Both the position numbers and the translations under genes were made by a program. Below are positions 8,265 to 16,411 of a stretch of 38,722 nucleotides of DNA, in pieces (positions within the stretch are counted from its first letter, which is position 1; every line of letters begins with the position of its first letter). The notes beneath the pieces are model-generated. The model was not told the DNA's origin. It saw only the letters and a list, made by a program, of their open reading frames with translations, and did not search any database. Source of the stretch: Sulfobacillus benefaciens (lineage in GTDB: Bacteria > Bacillota > Sulfobacillia > Sulfobacillales > Sulfobacillaceae); NCBI GenBank assembly GCA_003023725.1, contig PXYT01000024.1, positions 1-38,722 of the forward strand, in the 5' to 3' direction.

Positions 8265-8522
8265 CTAATAGCGGTTCTGACGAGGGCGCGCTTCATTGAC
8301 GATAATGTCACGCCCATTCAGTTGCGTCCCATTCATAGATTCCACTGCACGGTCCACATCTTCGTCTGCCACTTCGACAAAACCAAAACCCCTGGAACGA
8401 CCGGTCTCGCGATCCATGATAATGCGAGCACTAACGACGTGCGCATGTTGGGCAAACGCTTGGGCCAACTCGTCTTCCGTCGTTGTCCATGGTAAATTAC
8501 CAACATATAACGTTTTTGACAT
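8265..8522 (-). CDS. Small RRM-type RNA-binding protein
   Basis: This 85-aa protein is a single RNA-recognition motif with almost nothing outside it. RNP2 is LYVGNL (residues 5-10) and RNP1 is RGFGFVEV (44-51), both carrying the aromatic residues that stack on RNA bases. The tail ARPRQNRY is short and basic. It resembles the cold-induced Rbp proteins of cyanobacteria and similar single-RRM proteins in other bacteria. A clear AGGGAGG precedes the ATG. It sits between nadD and yqeK, genes that are adjacent in most Firmicutes, with its own terminator and probably its own promoter. Its RNA targets are unknown. Confidence 0.95.
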   Translation of the reverse strand: MSKTLYVGNLPWTTTEDELAQAFAQHAHVVSARIIMDRETGRSRGFGFVEVADEDVDRAVESMNGTQLNGRDIIVNEARPRQNRY

Positions 8523-8643
8523 CGTTCTTCCTCCCTGTACATCTGCAAAGGTACCTGACCAGGGACCCAGGCACCCGGAATACTACTCCACGAAACCCGA
8601 CCCCGTGATGCTGGGAAGCCTCTGACGATCAAGTGCTATTATA
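8523..8643 (-). promoter_or_regulatory. Leader and probable promoter of the RRM gene
   Basis: A consensus -10 TATAAT lies at 8638-8643 (minus), with no good -35. It would give a leader of about 110 nt. The leader holds an imperfect hairpin, GGTACCTG against CAGGCACC (about 8551-8577 on the plus strand, one mismatch). A long leader suits post-transcriptional or self-regulation, which is only inferred. Confidence 0.4.
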
Positions 8644-8673
8644 AACCGCCCAACCAAGAAACATACGATAAGC

Positions 8674-9297
8674 CTATGAACCTTGTTCGTACAGGCGATT
8701 CTTCTCAATGTAATGTTCTACGGCCTCGGGCACAAGATATTTAATCGACAGGCCAAGACGCAATCGTTCACGAATTTGGCTCGATGAAATAGCAAGGGCC
8801 GGTACCTCTAGTTGATGTATGCGTTCCACTTTTTCCTCACCGAGATCACGCGCCAAAGCATGAATACGTGACAAGGAATATCCCGGCCGGCTGGCGGCGA
8901 TAAGATGAGCATAACGAAAAATGTCCTCAGGATAGTGCCATGAGGCAATTTCGAGAATAGCATCGGCGCCGCTGATGAAGTACCAATCAACATCGGGATC
9001 TAGCCGGTGAAAATAGGCAAGAGTTTCACTAGTGTAAGACGGGCCCTGACGCTCAATTTCTACACGAGACAATTCAAAGTGCATATTCGGAGCAATCGCG
9101 AGAAATGTCATCAAGAACCGATGCTCCGCACTGGCCAAGACGGACGGCGGCTTGTGTGGTGGCTGCCCGGAAGGGATGAAAATGACCCGATCCAAATGGA
9201 ATGCATCCCGGGCCGCTTCCGCAGTTACCAGGTGTCCGTAATGAATCGGGTTAAATGTTCCTCCCATAAGCCCTATGGCTCGTGTCTCTTTACCCAT
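8674..9297 (-). CDS. nadD: Nicotinate-mononucleotide adenylyltransferase NadD
   Basis: NadD joins ATP and nicotinate mononucleotide to give deamido-NAD in NAD synthesis. The 207-aa protein has the nucleotidyltransferase motif GGTFNPIHYGH (12-22 region), the substrate-binding SGADAILEIASW, and the late ISSSQIR (170-176) that replaces ISSTxIR. Length is normal for the family. It follows obgE by 80 nt, consistent with the common Firmicute order obgE-nadD-yqeK-rsfS, here interrupted by the RRM gene. Its ribosome-binding site is weak (ATGAAGA just before the ATG). Confidence 0.96.
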   Translation of the reverse strand: MGKETRAIGLMGGTFNPIHYGHLVTAEAARDAFHLDRVIFIPSGQPPHKPPSVLASAEHRFLMTFLAIAPNMHFELSRVEIERQGPSYTSETLAYFHRLDPDVDWYFISGADAILEIASWHYPEDIFRYAHLIAASRPGYSLSRIHALARDLGEEKVERIHQLEVPALAISSSQIRERLRLGLSIKYLVPEAVEHYIEKNRLYEQGS

Positions 9298-9377
9298 TCT
9301 TCATATTGAATTCGCGATCTGCAGGCAAATTCCTGCTCTTTCCCCGTCAAACCACAAATTTCCTCCAACTAGTACTG

Positions 9378-10643
9378 TCATTCTAACACGAGTTCCCCTT
9401 CCCTCCAATATAATATCCCCTCACCCACCATAACCGGTGTCCCCTCCGGCACGTTTTCCTTCCGTAACAGAGTTTCGAGCCCACGGCGACGCAAGTATTC
9501 AAGAAAGTATTCTTCGGCGTACCGGTTTCCCCACAACGTCATGTCGGCTCGCTCTTCAATATCACCCTTGATACGCACCCCGTTTCCGTCGGATTCGAGT
9601 GAAAATCCCCGGACAGTTGGCCTGATTACCGGTTCCGGGTGCTCAAACTCGGGTCGCGGCGTTTCATCAAGCAGTTTTCTGACTTCCCACATAAGCTTGT
9701 CGATACCCTGGCGCTGCAGTGCGGAAATCGGCCACACGAAAAGGGGGGCCAGATAATCCCTGAGCCGCTGCAAATTTTCGAGACTGCCAGGAATATCCAT
9801 CTTGGTTGCGACAATGATGCGGGGGCGTTTTTCCAAATTGGAGGAAAAGGCTTCAATCTCATGCTGAATTATCCGGTAATCATTGACCGCATCCCGGCCA
9901 TTTGCGGGATCCATGTCCACGAGATGCAACAAAACCCGTGTTCGTTTCAAGTGACGCAAAAACGTGTCTCCAAGTCCCGAACCCCGGTGTGCTCCTTCTA
10001 TCAATCCCGGTACATCGGCAACCACAAAGGGCTCCCCGTATTGCGCCACCACGCCTAGGTTGGGGACCAAGGTCGTAAAGGGGTAATCGGCAATTTTTGG
10101 CCGTGCTTCCGAAATTACCGAAATCAGCGTAGATTTCCCGGCGTTAGGAAATCCTACCAGACCAACATCGGCCAGCAAGTTCAATTCTAGGTTCACCCAA
10201 AAAGCTTGCCCGGCTTGACCGCGTTCAGCAATCCGGGGAGCGTGATGCCGAGACGAGGTAAAGTGCGAATTGCCTTTGCCGCCCCGCCCGCCTCGCGCAA
10301 TAACCACCGTCTGTCCTGGCTGGGTCAGATCGGCGAGCAACTCTCCTTGCTCCGTGCGGACTATGGTTCCCGGCGGCACTCGAATAATGACATCCTCTCC
10401 ATCTCGTCCATACATATTATTCGATCCGCCAGATTCTCCGTCTTGAGCACGATAGTGTTTTTGATGTCGTAAATCCATCAGCGTGTTGAGTCCGGTATCT
10501 ACTGCAAAAATGACACTTCCACCTTTTCCACCGTCTCCTCCGGCAGGCCCTCCGTTAGGCACAAATTTTTCTCGCCGGAATGCCACCGCGCCATTACCGC
10601 CTTTGCCGGCTTGCACAAAAATTTTAACCTCATCCACAAACAT
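9378..10643 (-). CDS. obgE: GTPase ObgE/CgtA
   Basis: Obg is an essential GTPase acting in late 50S assembly and stress signalling, and in Bacillus also needed for sporulation onset. This 421-aa protein has the glycine-rich Obg fold (about 1-158), a G domain with G1 GFPNAGKST (164-172), the switch G3 DVPGLIEGA and NKxD-type ATKMD, and a C-terminal OCT domain (about 345-421). GGGGG lies 9 nt before the ATG. The start follows the Spo0B-like stop by 4 nt, so the pair is likely translated from one message. Confidence 0.97.
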   Translation of the reverse strand: MFVDEVKIFVQAGKGGNGAVAFRREKFVPNGGPAGGDGGKGGSVIFAVDTGLNTLMDLRHQKHYRAQDGESGGSNNMYGRDGEDVIIRVPPGTIVRTEQGELLADLTQPGQTVVIARGGRGGKGNSHFTSSRHHAPRIAERGQAGQAFWVNLELNLLADVGLVGFPNAGKSTLISVISEARPKIADYPFTTLVPNLGVVAQYGEPFVVADVPGLIEGAHRGSGLGDTFLRHLKRTRVLLHLVDMDPANGRDAVNDYRIIQHEIEAFSSNLEKRPRIIVATKMDIPGSLENLQRLRDYLAPLFVWPISALQRQGIDKLMWEVRKLLDETPRPEFEHPEPVIRPTVRGFSLESDGNGVRIKGDIEERADMTLWGNRYAEEYFLEYLRRRGLETLLRKENVPEGTPVMVGEGILYWREGELVLE

Positions 10644-10647
10644 GTGG

Positions 10648-11292
10648 TTAATCCCCCTTCACGTTTCCCCACGACGCAATCACTTTGCCATTCTGATGCG
10701 CCCATCCTACTCCTTTAATATGTTTACGGGGAAAAGGATCCATTCCTTCGTCACCCACCTCCACAACAAAACGCCTTGGTTCAAAACGGACCGTGATGTT
10801 CCCTTTGGCCTGAGGTATGACAGTTCGAAGCACCAATCGCATTTTCCACAACATCATGTAGGTTCCGGCAATTTGTTCGGGATTGACCCATAAAATCACG
10901 CGTCCTAAGGATTCTGCGTAGGCGTCCAGAACCACCATCTGATAAGTCCACCGCAGCGGGAGTCCCCGAAAAATTCCCGGATGCACGCTAGTCAGGGCAT
11001 GTTCCATCAAATATTGCTCAGCTCGCTCGCTATGTCCGAGTTGCAGCCATCCGCTGATTACTTGCAAGTGGTTGGCATAACGGTGGCGATACCGCCGTAC
11101 AATTTCTACGGACTCGGCTTGAGCCGACAATCTCACCCAAACCATAATGTACAAGCCAAATAGCAGTAAAAAAAGAATACGCCAAGAGGGGGGACTTGCG
11201 AACGCCCCCGCTCCCAGCGTCACGAGTATTACGGTCCGTACACTCAGGCCGTACGTGGCACCCCGTCGTTTCAGACTCCTCTTACCCCTCAT
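10648..11292 (-). CDS. Spo0B-like, membrane-anchored sporulation phosphotransferase
   Basis: The 214-aa protein has two predicted transmembrane segments (about 18-33 and 38-55), then a helical segment [18 protein letters not shown] (about 69-86). This strongly resembles the Spo0B phospho-accepting helix RHDWMNKLQLIKGNLSL, so His70 is the candidate phosphorylated residue. The rest could be the degenerate ATPase-like half of Spo0B. Position between rpmA and obgE is the classic spo0B locus. B. subtilis Spo0B is soluble, so the membrane anchor is unusual. The start overlaps the rpmA stop by 11 nt and has no clear ribosome-binding site. A relay role to Spo0F/Spo0A is inferred from place and motif. 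Confidence 0.72.
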   Translation of the reverse strand: MRGKRSLKRRGATYGLSVRTVILVTLGAGAFASPPSWRILFLLLFGLYIMVWVRLSAQAESVEIVRRYRHRYANHLQVISGWLQLGHSERAEQYLMEHALTSVHPGIFRGLPLRWTYQMVVLDAYAESLGRVILWVNPEQIAGTYMMLWKMRLVLRTVIPQAKGNITVRFEPRRFVVEVGDEGMDPFPRKHIKGVGWAHQNGKVIASWGNVKGD

Positions 11293-11560
11293 TCACAGGC
11301 ACGATACGAACTTCCCGTCGGTCATGCCCTCTTTGTACAAAAGCTACCGTGCCATCGACTTTTGCATATAATGTAAAGTCACGACCCATCCCGACATTGG
11401 CGCCTGGATGAAATTTCGAGCCGCGCTGGCGCACAATAATGCTGCCCGCCGTCACCAGTTGACCTTGATGACTCTTGACACCTAACATTTTTGGCTTGGA
11501 ATCGCGCCCGTTACGCGAACTTCCGCCCCCTTTTTTGTGAGCAAAAAGCTGTAAGCGCAT
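11282..11560 (-). CDS. rpmA: 50S ribosomal protein L27 with cleavable N-terminus
   Basis: L27 lies at the peptidyl-transferase centre. The 92-aa protein begins [20 protein letters not shown]. The MRLQLF part before AHKKGGGS is the Firmicute-type extension that the protease Prp removes, exposing the conserved N-terminus. The gene encoding Prp is immediately upstream (1-nt gap), and GGGGGAG precedes the ATG. It is the third gene of the rplU-prp-rpmA set. Confidence 0.97.
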   Translation of the reverse strand: MRLQLFAHKKGGGSSRNGRDSKPKMLGVKSHQGQLVTAGSIIVRQRGSKFHPGANVGMGRDFTLYAKVDGTVAFVQRGHDRREVRIVPVNEG

Positions 11561-11561
11561 T

Positions 11562-11906
11562 TTATCTCCCCCTCGGCGAATGACGATTTACCACAATTTC
11601 GTCATATTTTACAAATTTTGGCTCGCTAAGTGCCAGATCTCTCAATCCTAAGCAAAATGTTTCCAACAAAGCTTCTGTTCTTTCCGATGGCAACTCCTTC
11701 AGTGCCATCGTCAAGTTTCCTTCGTCCAGATGATAGTCCATAGCTACAGGAGCCACGTGCGTCAATCCCAGTACCAAGGTTTCCGACAGTGCTGACACCG
11801 CCGCACACACAATATCAAAACCATAAGGCCCCTGACCCGCATGGCCGGTGATTGTTATGTCCTGAATTATGCCCGCATGGGTCCGTGTAATATGAGCCTT
11901 AATCAT
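11562..11906 (-). CDS. prp: Ribosomal-processing cysteine protease Prp
   Basis: Prp (YsxB) cleaves the N-terminal extension of L27. At 114 aa it has usual length and shows the conserved [18 protein letters not shown] block, placing the catalytic His at 22 and Cys at 34, the same positions known for the S. aureus enzyme. It sits between rplU and rpmA, the standard location, 11 nt after rplU. Confidence 0.96.
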   Translation of the reverse strand: MIKAHITRTHAGIIQDITITGHAGQGPYGFDIVCAAVSALSETLVLGLTHVAPVAMDYHLDEGNLTMALKELPSERTEALLETFCLGLRDLALSEPKFVKYDEIVVNRHSPRGR

Positions 11907-11917
11907 AGCCTGATTCT

Positions 11918-12241
11918 TTAAATAACGGCATCAATGCGGTCAATACGAACACGTGTCAGATACTGGCGATGCCCTTGACGACGCCGATAATTGCTTTTGG
12001 GCTTGTACTTAAACACCTGAATTTTCTTCGCCCGTTCTTGACGCACGATCGTTCCCGTGGCTGTCGCGCCATTGACATAAGGCGTTCCCACCACCGGCTG
12101 TCCGTTGTCATCCACAACCAACAGCAAACGATCAAACGTGTATTCATTGCCTTCATCGAGGGGTAGCTTTTCTATTAAAAGCTCTTGTCCCGGCATCACC
12201 CGGTACTGTTTTCCCCCTGTCTCAATTACGGCGTACACCAT
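11918..12241 (-). CDS. rplU: 50S ribosomal protein L21
   Basis: L21 binds 23S rRNA. The 107-aa sequence opens YAVIETGGKQYRV and ends in KYKPKSNYRRRQGHRQ followed by YLTRVRIDRI, both typical of L21. AGGGGGA lies just ahead of the ATG. It follows rng by only 69 nt, so no L21 leader of the B. subtilis type is evident and expression probably comes from the promoter upstream of rng. Confidence 0.97.
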   Translation of the reverse strand: MVYAVIETGGKQYRVMPGQELLIEKLPLDEGNEYTFDRLLLVVDDNGQPVVGTPYVNGATATGTIVRQERAKKIQVFKYKPKSNYRRRQGHRQYLTRVRIDRIDAVI

Positions 12242-12310
12242 AAATCCCCCTATTCCACCAATTCACCGTGGCAGTAATCCAACATATGTTACCGCAAAAT
12301 TCAATGTCAG

Positions 12311-14260
12311 TCAAACGTCAGGACCGGCAGGGGGCAACATATGCGAATAACTCTTTTCGTCTGTCAAGGGCACAGTGTCCCTCTTTACGTCTTGATTGAC
12401 CTCATGACCTCCGTGCTGGTCAGATCCGTTCTCTTTGTCTGGAATAATCCGGGCCGTGGAAAACGTACGCAACGCCCGTATCACTTCAACATGCACAACT
12501 TCCCCAATTCGGTCGCCAGCATCCTCGATGTCGAGCACGTAGCCCTCAAGGCGTGCAATTCCATCCTTTGCATTACTGGCATGGCGCTCCTGGACAACAA
12601 CGTCCAAGACCTGCCCTTCATGAACAGGAATACCCAAACGCTCTACTTCTTCGCGGGTTCCGACTTTAATAAAGTGTATGTCTTCCATGGCACATTCATC
12701 ATTGCCGCGAACATAGACGGCTCGTCCGGTGTTGCGCTCCAATTCTTTCAGATTGGTTCCCCCTGGGCCAATCAAGTGACTAGCTACAGCCGGATTAGCT
12801 TCAAGCAGCAAAGCTTCCACACCCGATTCCTTAAGTCGCTCTATAATTCGTTGACGCAGACGCCGAGCAATGACCTCCTCGGAAAGCACGTGACCACGTC
12901 CCTCGCATTGAGGACACACCCGGGTTAATTGGTTCAAGAGAGATTCGCGCACTTTCTTTCTCGTCATCTCCAGCAACCCCAGCCGGGTTAATCCCAGAAC
13001 GGTAACACGGGTACGATCATGGCGCAGGGCTCTTTGGAATGTCTTTAACACATCGGTTTGGTCCGCTTCATTCTCCATGTCAATGAAATCGACAATGACA
13101 ATTCCGCTAATATCCCGGAGCCGGAGTTGACGCGCAATTTCGATCGCGGCCTCTTTATTGGTAGCCAAGACGGTGTCGGACAAATCGATGGATCCGACAT
13201 TTTTTCCCGTATTCACATCAATGACGGTTAAGGCTTCCGTTTCGTCAATAACCAAATAGCCTCCACACTTCAACCACACCCGGCGCTTGACCGCCCGATC
13301 GAGTTCGGCTTCGACGCCACGCAATTCAAAGAGGGGAACCACCCCGTTATCCAGTTCTATCCGGCCCTTGAGGGTCGGCGAAATCGTTTCCGCGATTTCC
13401 TTAGCACGGTAATAGGCTTGCTCATCATCAATGACAAACCGGTCCACCGACTCGTCCAGGTGATCCCGGATAGTCCGGGCTATGAGGCTGGCTTCCCGGT
13501 GCAGTAAAGCTGGCGACCGTACCACCCGGGCTTTGTGCTTAATTCGTGTCCACATACGTCTAAGATAAGTTAAGTCACGAATGAGCGCCTTTTGTGAAGC
13601 GCTTTCCGCAACCGTTCGTACAATAAGCCCCATTCCCTTGGGTCGAATTTTTTCGGCAATCGATCGCAGCCTTTCGCGTTCCCGTTCCGATTCAATTCGT
13701 CTTGATACTCCAACGGTTTCCGAATAAGGTGTTAGGACCAAATACCTTCCAGGCAGACTGATATTGGTCGTCACTCGTGCTCCCTTACTGCCAATCGACT
13801 CTTTGACGATTTGCACCACGATGTCTTGTCCCACTTTAAGCACATCTTGAATGGGTCGGGATTTCTTGTGGTCCCTTTCTTCAGCATGCGCATCGTCAAC
13901 ATAAAGAAAGCCATTCTTCTCTAGGCCAAGGTTAACGAATGCAGCACGCATACCCGGCAGAACGTTTTCAACCTTCCCTTTGTAAATGTTTCCCGCCGAT
14001 TGATCCTCGTCATCGTGTTCAATATAAAATTCGACCAATTGGCCGGCTTCCAAGATTGCTAAACGACTTTCATGCGGTTCGTAATTAACCAACAGTTCCT
14101 TGAAAACTTTTGGTTCCGGCGCCAGAGGAGCGCTATCATCCTGAATCAACGATGCGGCGGCCCCTGGGGATTCGACGCCAGCGTCCCTATTAGCCGCTCC
14201 CAAGGAGTCTTTAGACTCCGCGGGAAGAATCCCCCAACGGCGACGTTTGCGCCGTGTCAT
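12311..14260 (-). CDS. rng: Ribonuclease E/G
   Basis: RNase E/G family endonuclease of about 649 aa for RNA decay and rRNA processing. It starts with a basic segment and then the S1 RNA-binding domain (about 85-165, GNIYKGKVENVLPGMRAAFV). The catalytic half holds the family block GGYLVIDETEALTVIDVNTG with the metal-binding Asp, and ENTD-equivalent IVDFIDME. It ends with the zinc-link CPQCEGRGHV (CPxCxGxG). ATG 14260 is preferred over GTG 14278 because AAAGGGG sits 7 nt upstream. An rng gene just upstream of rplU is common in Clostridia; it has no RNase E-type scaffold tail. Confidence 0.94.
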   Translation of the reverse strand: MTRRKRRRWGILPAESKDSLGAANRDAGVESPGAAASLIQDDSAPLAPEPKVFKELLVNYEPHESRLAILEAGQLVEFYIEHDDEDQSAGNIYKGKVENVLPGMRAAFVNLGLEKNGFLYVDDAHAEERDHKKSRPIQDVLKVGQDIVVQIVKESIGSKGARVTTNISLPGRYLVLTPYSETVGVSRRIESERERERLRSIAEKIRPKGMGLIVRTVAESASQKALIRDLTYLRRMWTRIKHKARVVRSPALLHREASLIARTIRDHLDESVDRFVIDDEQAYYRAKEIAETISPTLKGRIELDNGVVPLFELRGVEAELDRAVKRRVWLKCGGYLVIDETEALTVIDVNTGKNVGSIDLSDTVLATNKEAAIEIARQLRLRDISGIVIVDFIDMENEADQTDVLKTFQRALRHDRTRVTVLGLTRLGLLEMTRKKVRESLLNQLTRVCPQCEGRGHVLSEEVIARRLRQRIIERLKESGVEALLLEANPAVASHLIGPGGTNLKELERNTGRAVYVRGNDECAMEDIHFIKVGTREEVERLGIPVHEGQVLDVVVQERHASNAKDGIARLEGYVLDIEDAGDRIGEVVHVEVIRALRTFSTARIIPDKENGSDQHGGHEVNQDVKRDTVPLTDEKSYSHMLPPAGPDV

Positions 14261-14340
14261 GCATGGACCCCTTTCCACAGTGACAAAAAAATGAAAATCT
14301 TAGGCATCAGATCATAGGGCACACCGTATGCCTTATATCT

Positions 14341-14368
14341 ATCATACCATGACCTGGTAAAGGGTCAA
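14341..14368 (-). promoter_or_regulatory. SigmaA-type promoter of the rng-rplU-prp-rpmA operon
   Basis: On the minus strand TTGACC (14363-14368) and TATGAT (14341-14346) are 16 nt apart, close to the sigmaA consensus. The -35 element overlaps the last codon and stop of spoIVFB. Confidence 0.65.
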
Positions 14369-15231
14369 CGATGGTGCAACAATTCCCTAAGGGTTACCCC
14401 CGGGCCGAAATCCTGCAATGCCCGTAATAAATCGTCTTCATATAGGATGCCCATTTTCTTCATGTCGGGCGATAGCACCACAACCCGGTGATACTTCATG
14501 GGCCTCATAACTTTCAAGACCTCTCTTAATGCCTTATCACAGTGCACGGCAAAATCGTCGAGGGCCCACACGGGTTTTTTCTGGAACCATAGCGACCTGA
14601 GGTGCAAATCCCGCACAATAAGATAGGGGGACGTGTCGTGAGCATTTAGGGCCCCCCAGTACAGAAAGACCGAGAAAATCCCCAGACTCAACAGAGGATG
14701 CGGTGTCAGAAATGACACAATGGTAATGATAAACAGACCTCGAGCGAACCATAATCCTCCTTCCGTCACCCAATGATGGGCTTCTTCATACCCCAGACGT
14801 CGTGAAAGAAACAGCCCCGCAAGATGCCCACCGTCCAGCGGCGCTACAGGCACGAGATTCAGAAGACCAATGGTCAAGTTAGCGTAAATAAATTCATGAA
14901 TCCAATAGGAACTTACAGGCAAGAACCCAGATGTCAACCATGCCAGCGATGCTAATATAAAGTTTTGCAACGGTCCCGCCACCGCGATCATGGCTTCTAT
15001 ATAAGGCTCTTCGTGGTTCATTCCGGATATCCGTGCAATGCCGCCAAAAGGCCAAATTTCTATGCGTTCCACAGTCGTTCCGTAACTCTCCGCCAAGGCC
15101 GCATGGGCCAATTCGTGCAGTGTCACAACAAAAAAATCCAAGGTTATTTTGAGACCTTGACCTCCGATGATAAAAATCAGGAGAAGAAGTGCAAACCATG
15201 GATTTATGGATATTCTCCGCAACAGACCCAC
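14365..15231 (-). CDS. spoIVFB: SpoIVFB-type site-2 protease (M50) with CBS region
   Basis: This is a multi-pass intramembrane metalloprotease of about 288 aa. The zinc motif HELAH is at 39-43 from the chosen start and the third ligand lies in PLDGGH (Asp133). A cytoplasmic CBS-like region follows at the C-terminus, as in B. subtilis SpoIVFB, which cleaves pro-sigmaK in the mother cell. GTG 15231 is chosen because GGAGG lies 9 nt upstream and the product then begins like the family (LLRRISINPWF); 15267 is the longest start. The gene overlaps or abuts the SpoIVFA gene just upstream, supporting the assignment. Pro-sigmaK itself is not in the window. Confidence 0.85.
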   Translation of the reverse strand: MGLLRRISINPWFALLLLIFIIGGQGLKITLDFFVVTLHELAHAALAESYGTTVERIEIWPFGGIARISGMNHEEPYIEAMIAVAGPLQNFILASLAWLTSGFLPVSSYWIHEFIYANLTIGLLNLVPVAPLDGGHLAGLFLSRRLGYEEAHHWVTEGGLWFARGLFIITIVSFLTPHPLLSLGIFSVFLYWGALNAHDTSPYLIVRDLHLRSLWFQKKPVWALDDFAVHCDKALREVLKVMRPMKYHRVVVLSPDMKKMGILYEDDLLRALQDFGPGVTLRELLHHR

Positions 15232-15251
15232 GGATACAACCCTCCATGCAC

Positions 15252-15824
15252 TTAGCGGTGTATCCACTGAGTGCCAAAATACTCGGGAGTAAGGGGATTC
15301 ACTGGTAATTGGCCATGGCTTACAACAATCGTCAACTGGCCCGGAGTACGGCCCACTATTTGATTTCGGGCCAGTTGCTGGTCTTGATGTACGAAGACCC
15401 TCGACAATCCCCGGAATTGCACGCGGATACCCGATACGGTTAATGTGATCGCGTGCCCAGCAATTTGCGACACCTGGGCCGGAGAAGGAGCCATGACGTT
15501 AGCCGCGTGAGGAAGGTTTATTGTCACTCCTGGAGAAAAGAGCATAGAGCCGTGTTCCCTGCTCCACCCAAAAGCCCGAGTCAACGTCCCGCTCAAACCC
15601 ACTGGATTCGCCCAACGAGACTCAACCAGGTGCCGTGATGCAGACTGCGTGGGCGATACCCCGGGACCCCGCTGCGCCTCAATCCACTGAAGAAAATTCT
15701 GGGATGCGCTCACTGGGAAATGGCTGATTATGTAGATTACGCTCAGAGTGCCCAAAATGACCCCCCAGCGCCATCTTTTCGATCGGGGCGCTGAAGCGCC
15801 GAACGCAGGCGGAATTTTTTGCAT
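15252..15824 (-). CDS. spoIVFA: SpoIVFA-like membrane protein with degenerate M23 domain
   Basis: The 190-aa protein has a basic N-terminus, one transmembrane segment (about 20-40) and an extracytoplasmic region rich in M23/LytM-like beta strands (GVTINLPHAANVMAPSPAQV, TLTVSGIRVQFRGL, NQIVGRTPGQLTIVV). The zinc ligands of active M23 peptidases are not evident, as in SpoIVFA. SpoIVFA holds SpoIVFB in check and anchors it until signalling. ATG 15824 is chosen because AAGGGG sits 7 nt upstream. Assignment relies on position before spoIVFB plus this layout, since sequence conservation is low. Confidence 0.68.
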   Translation of the reverse strand: MQKIPPAFGASAPRSKRWRWGVILGTLSVIYIISHFPVSASQNFLQWIEAQRGPGVSPTQSASRHLVESRWANPVGLSGTLTRAFGWSREHGSMLFSPGVTINLPHAANVMAPSPAQVSQIAGHAITLTVSGIRVQFRGLSRVFVHQDQQLARNQIVGRTPGQLTIVVSHGQLPVNPLTPEYFGTQWIHR

Positions 15825-15909
15825 TGCGTCACCCCTTGTCCGTCTTTCCAATACATTAATATGCATGCCGAAAGCAATTCATGCGGGCTGCAACCCATTA
15901 CTCACCCAA

Positions 15910-15949
15910 GGTGACCCGATTGATCGTCACCCAACACTGATGGTATGAT
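15910..15949 (+). promoter_or_regulatory. Promoter with overlapping inverted repeat for the 87-aa gene
   Basis: TTGATC (15920-15925) and TATGAT (15944-15949) with an 18-nt spacer and an extended TGG form a likely promoter. GGTGAC (15910-15915) and GTCACC (15926-15931) form a perfect 6-bp inverted repeat around the -35 element, a position suited to a repressor site. No regulator is identified. Confidence 0.5.
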
Positions 15950-15972
15950 GCAAGCAGGAAGGGAAGATCTGC

Positions 15973-16236
15973 ATGGCGCCATGGTTAGCATTAGCAATTG
16001 CATTAGCCTTTGTGTTCGTCGGAACATATTTGCAGAAACGGGCTTTTCAAGTGTGGCAAATGCCGCGCTACCTGGAAAAAAGCTGGGTTCGTTACTCATT
16101 AATGCTGATAACTATTGTCCTTTTGGGATTTCCTTCTGTGAGCGGGTATGGTTGGGTCTCTCCGATATATGGAACGGTTATTGGGTTCCTTGGCGGAAGA
16201 CAGGCAGATTGGGAAAAGGCCTGCAAAGAAGACTAA
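15973..16236 (+). CDS. Small membrane protein of unknown function (87 aa)
   Basis: The protein has two or three hydrophobic stretches (about 4-20, 41-57 and 62-76), a basic linker (YLQKRAFQVWQMPRYLEKSW) and an acidic tail. AGGAAGGG precedes the ATG, and a promoter-like sequence lies just upstream. I do not recognise a family. It is divergent from spoIVFA and converges with the small minus-strand gene, whose stop is 4 nt away. Confidence 0.6.
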   Translation: MAPWLALAIALAFVFVGTYLQKRAFQVWQMPRYLEKSWVRYSLMLITIVLLGFPSVSGYGWVSPIYGTVIGFLGGRQADWEKACKED

Positions 16237-16240
16237 CGTC

Positions 16241-16411
16241 CTACAAATTTAGCGACTTGGTAGAATCTTTATTGCTGGCACGGCGCTTTCCGCCTCGTGC
16301 CTTTTTCCGTTCCAGACGCGTCAGGCGCTGTTCAATCCGGGCCAAAAGAGCAAATATGGCCAGAAGAAAGGCTCCATCTACAGCTAACAACACAATTATC
16401 CATGTCATCAT
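16241..16411 (-). CDS. Very small membrane protein of unknown function (56 aa)
   Basis: The gene encodes one hydrophobic helix (WIIVLLAVDGAFLLAIFALL), then a strongly basic cytoplasmic tail with RIEQRLTRLERKKARGGKRR. AAAGAGGG sits 7 nt before the first of two adjacent ATG codons, which supports a real gene despite its size. The helix-then-charged-coil form is similar to small single-pass proteins of division or stress pathways, but no family is recognised. It converges with the 87-aa gene. Confidence 0.6.
   Translation of the reverse strand: MMTWIIVLLAVDGAFLLAIFALLARIEQRLTRLERKKARGGKRRASNKDSTKSLNL

Noticed and set aside
12242-12310. L21-type leader RNA before rplU
   Set aside because: The gap is only 69 nt and shows no such fold.
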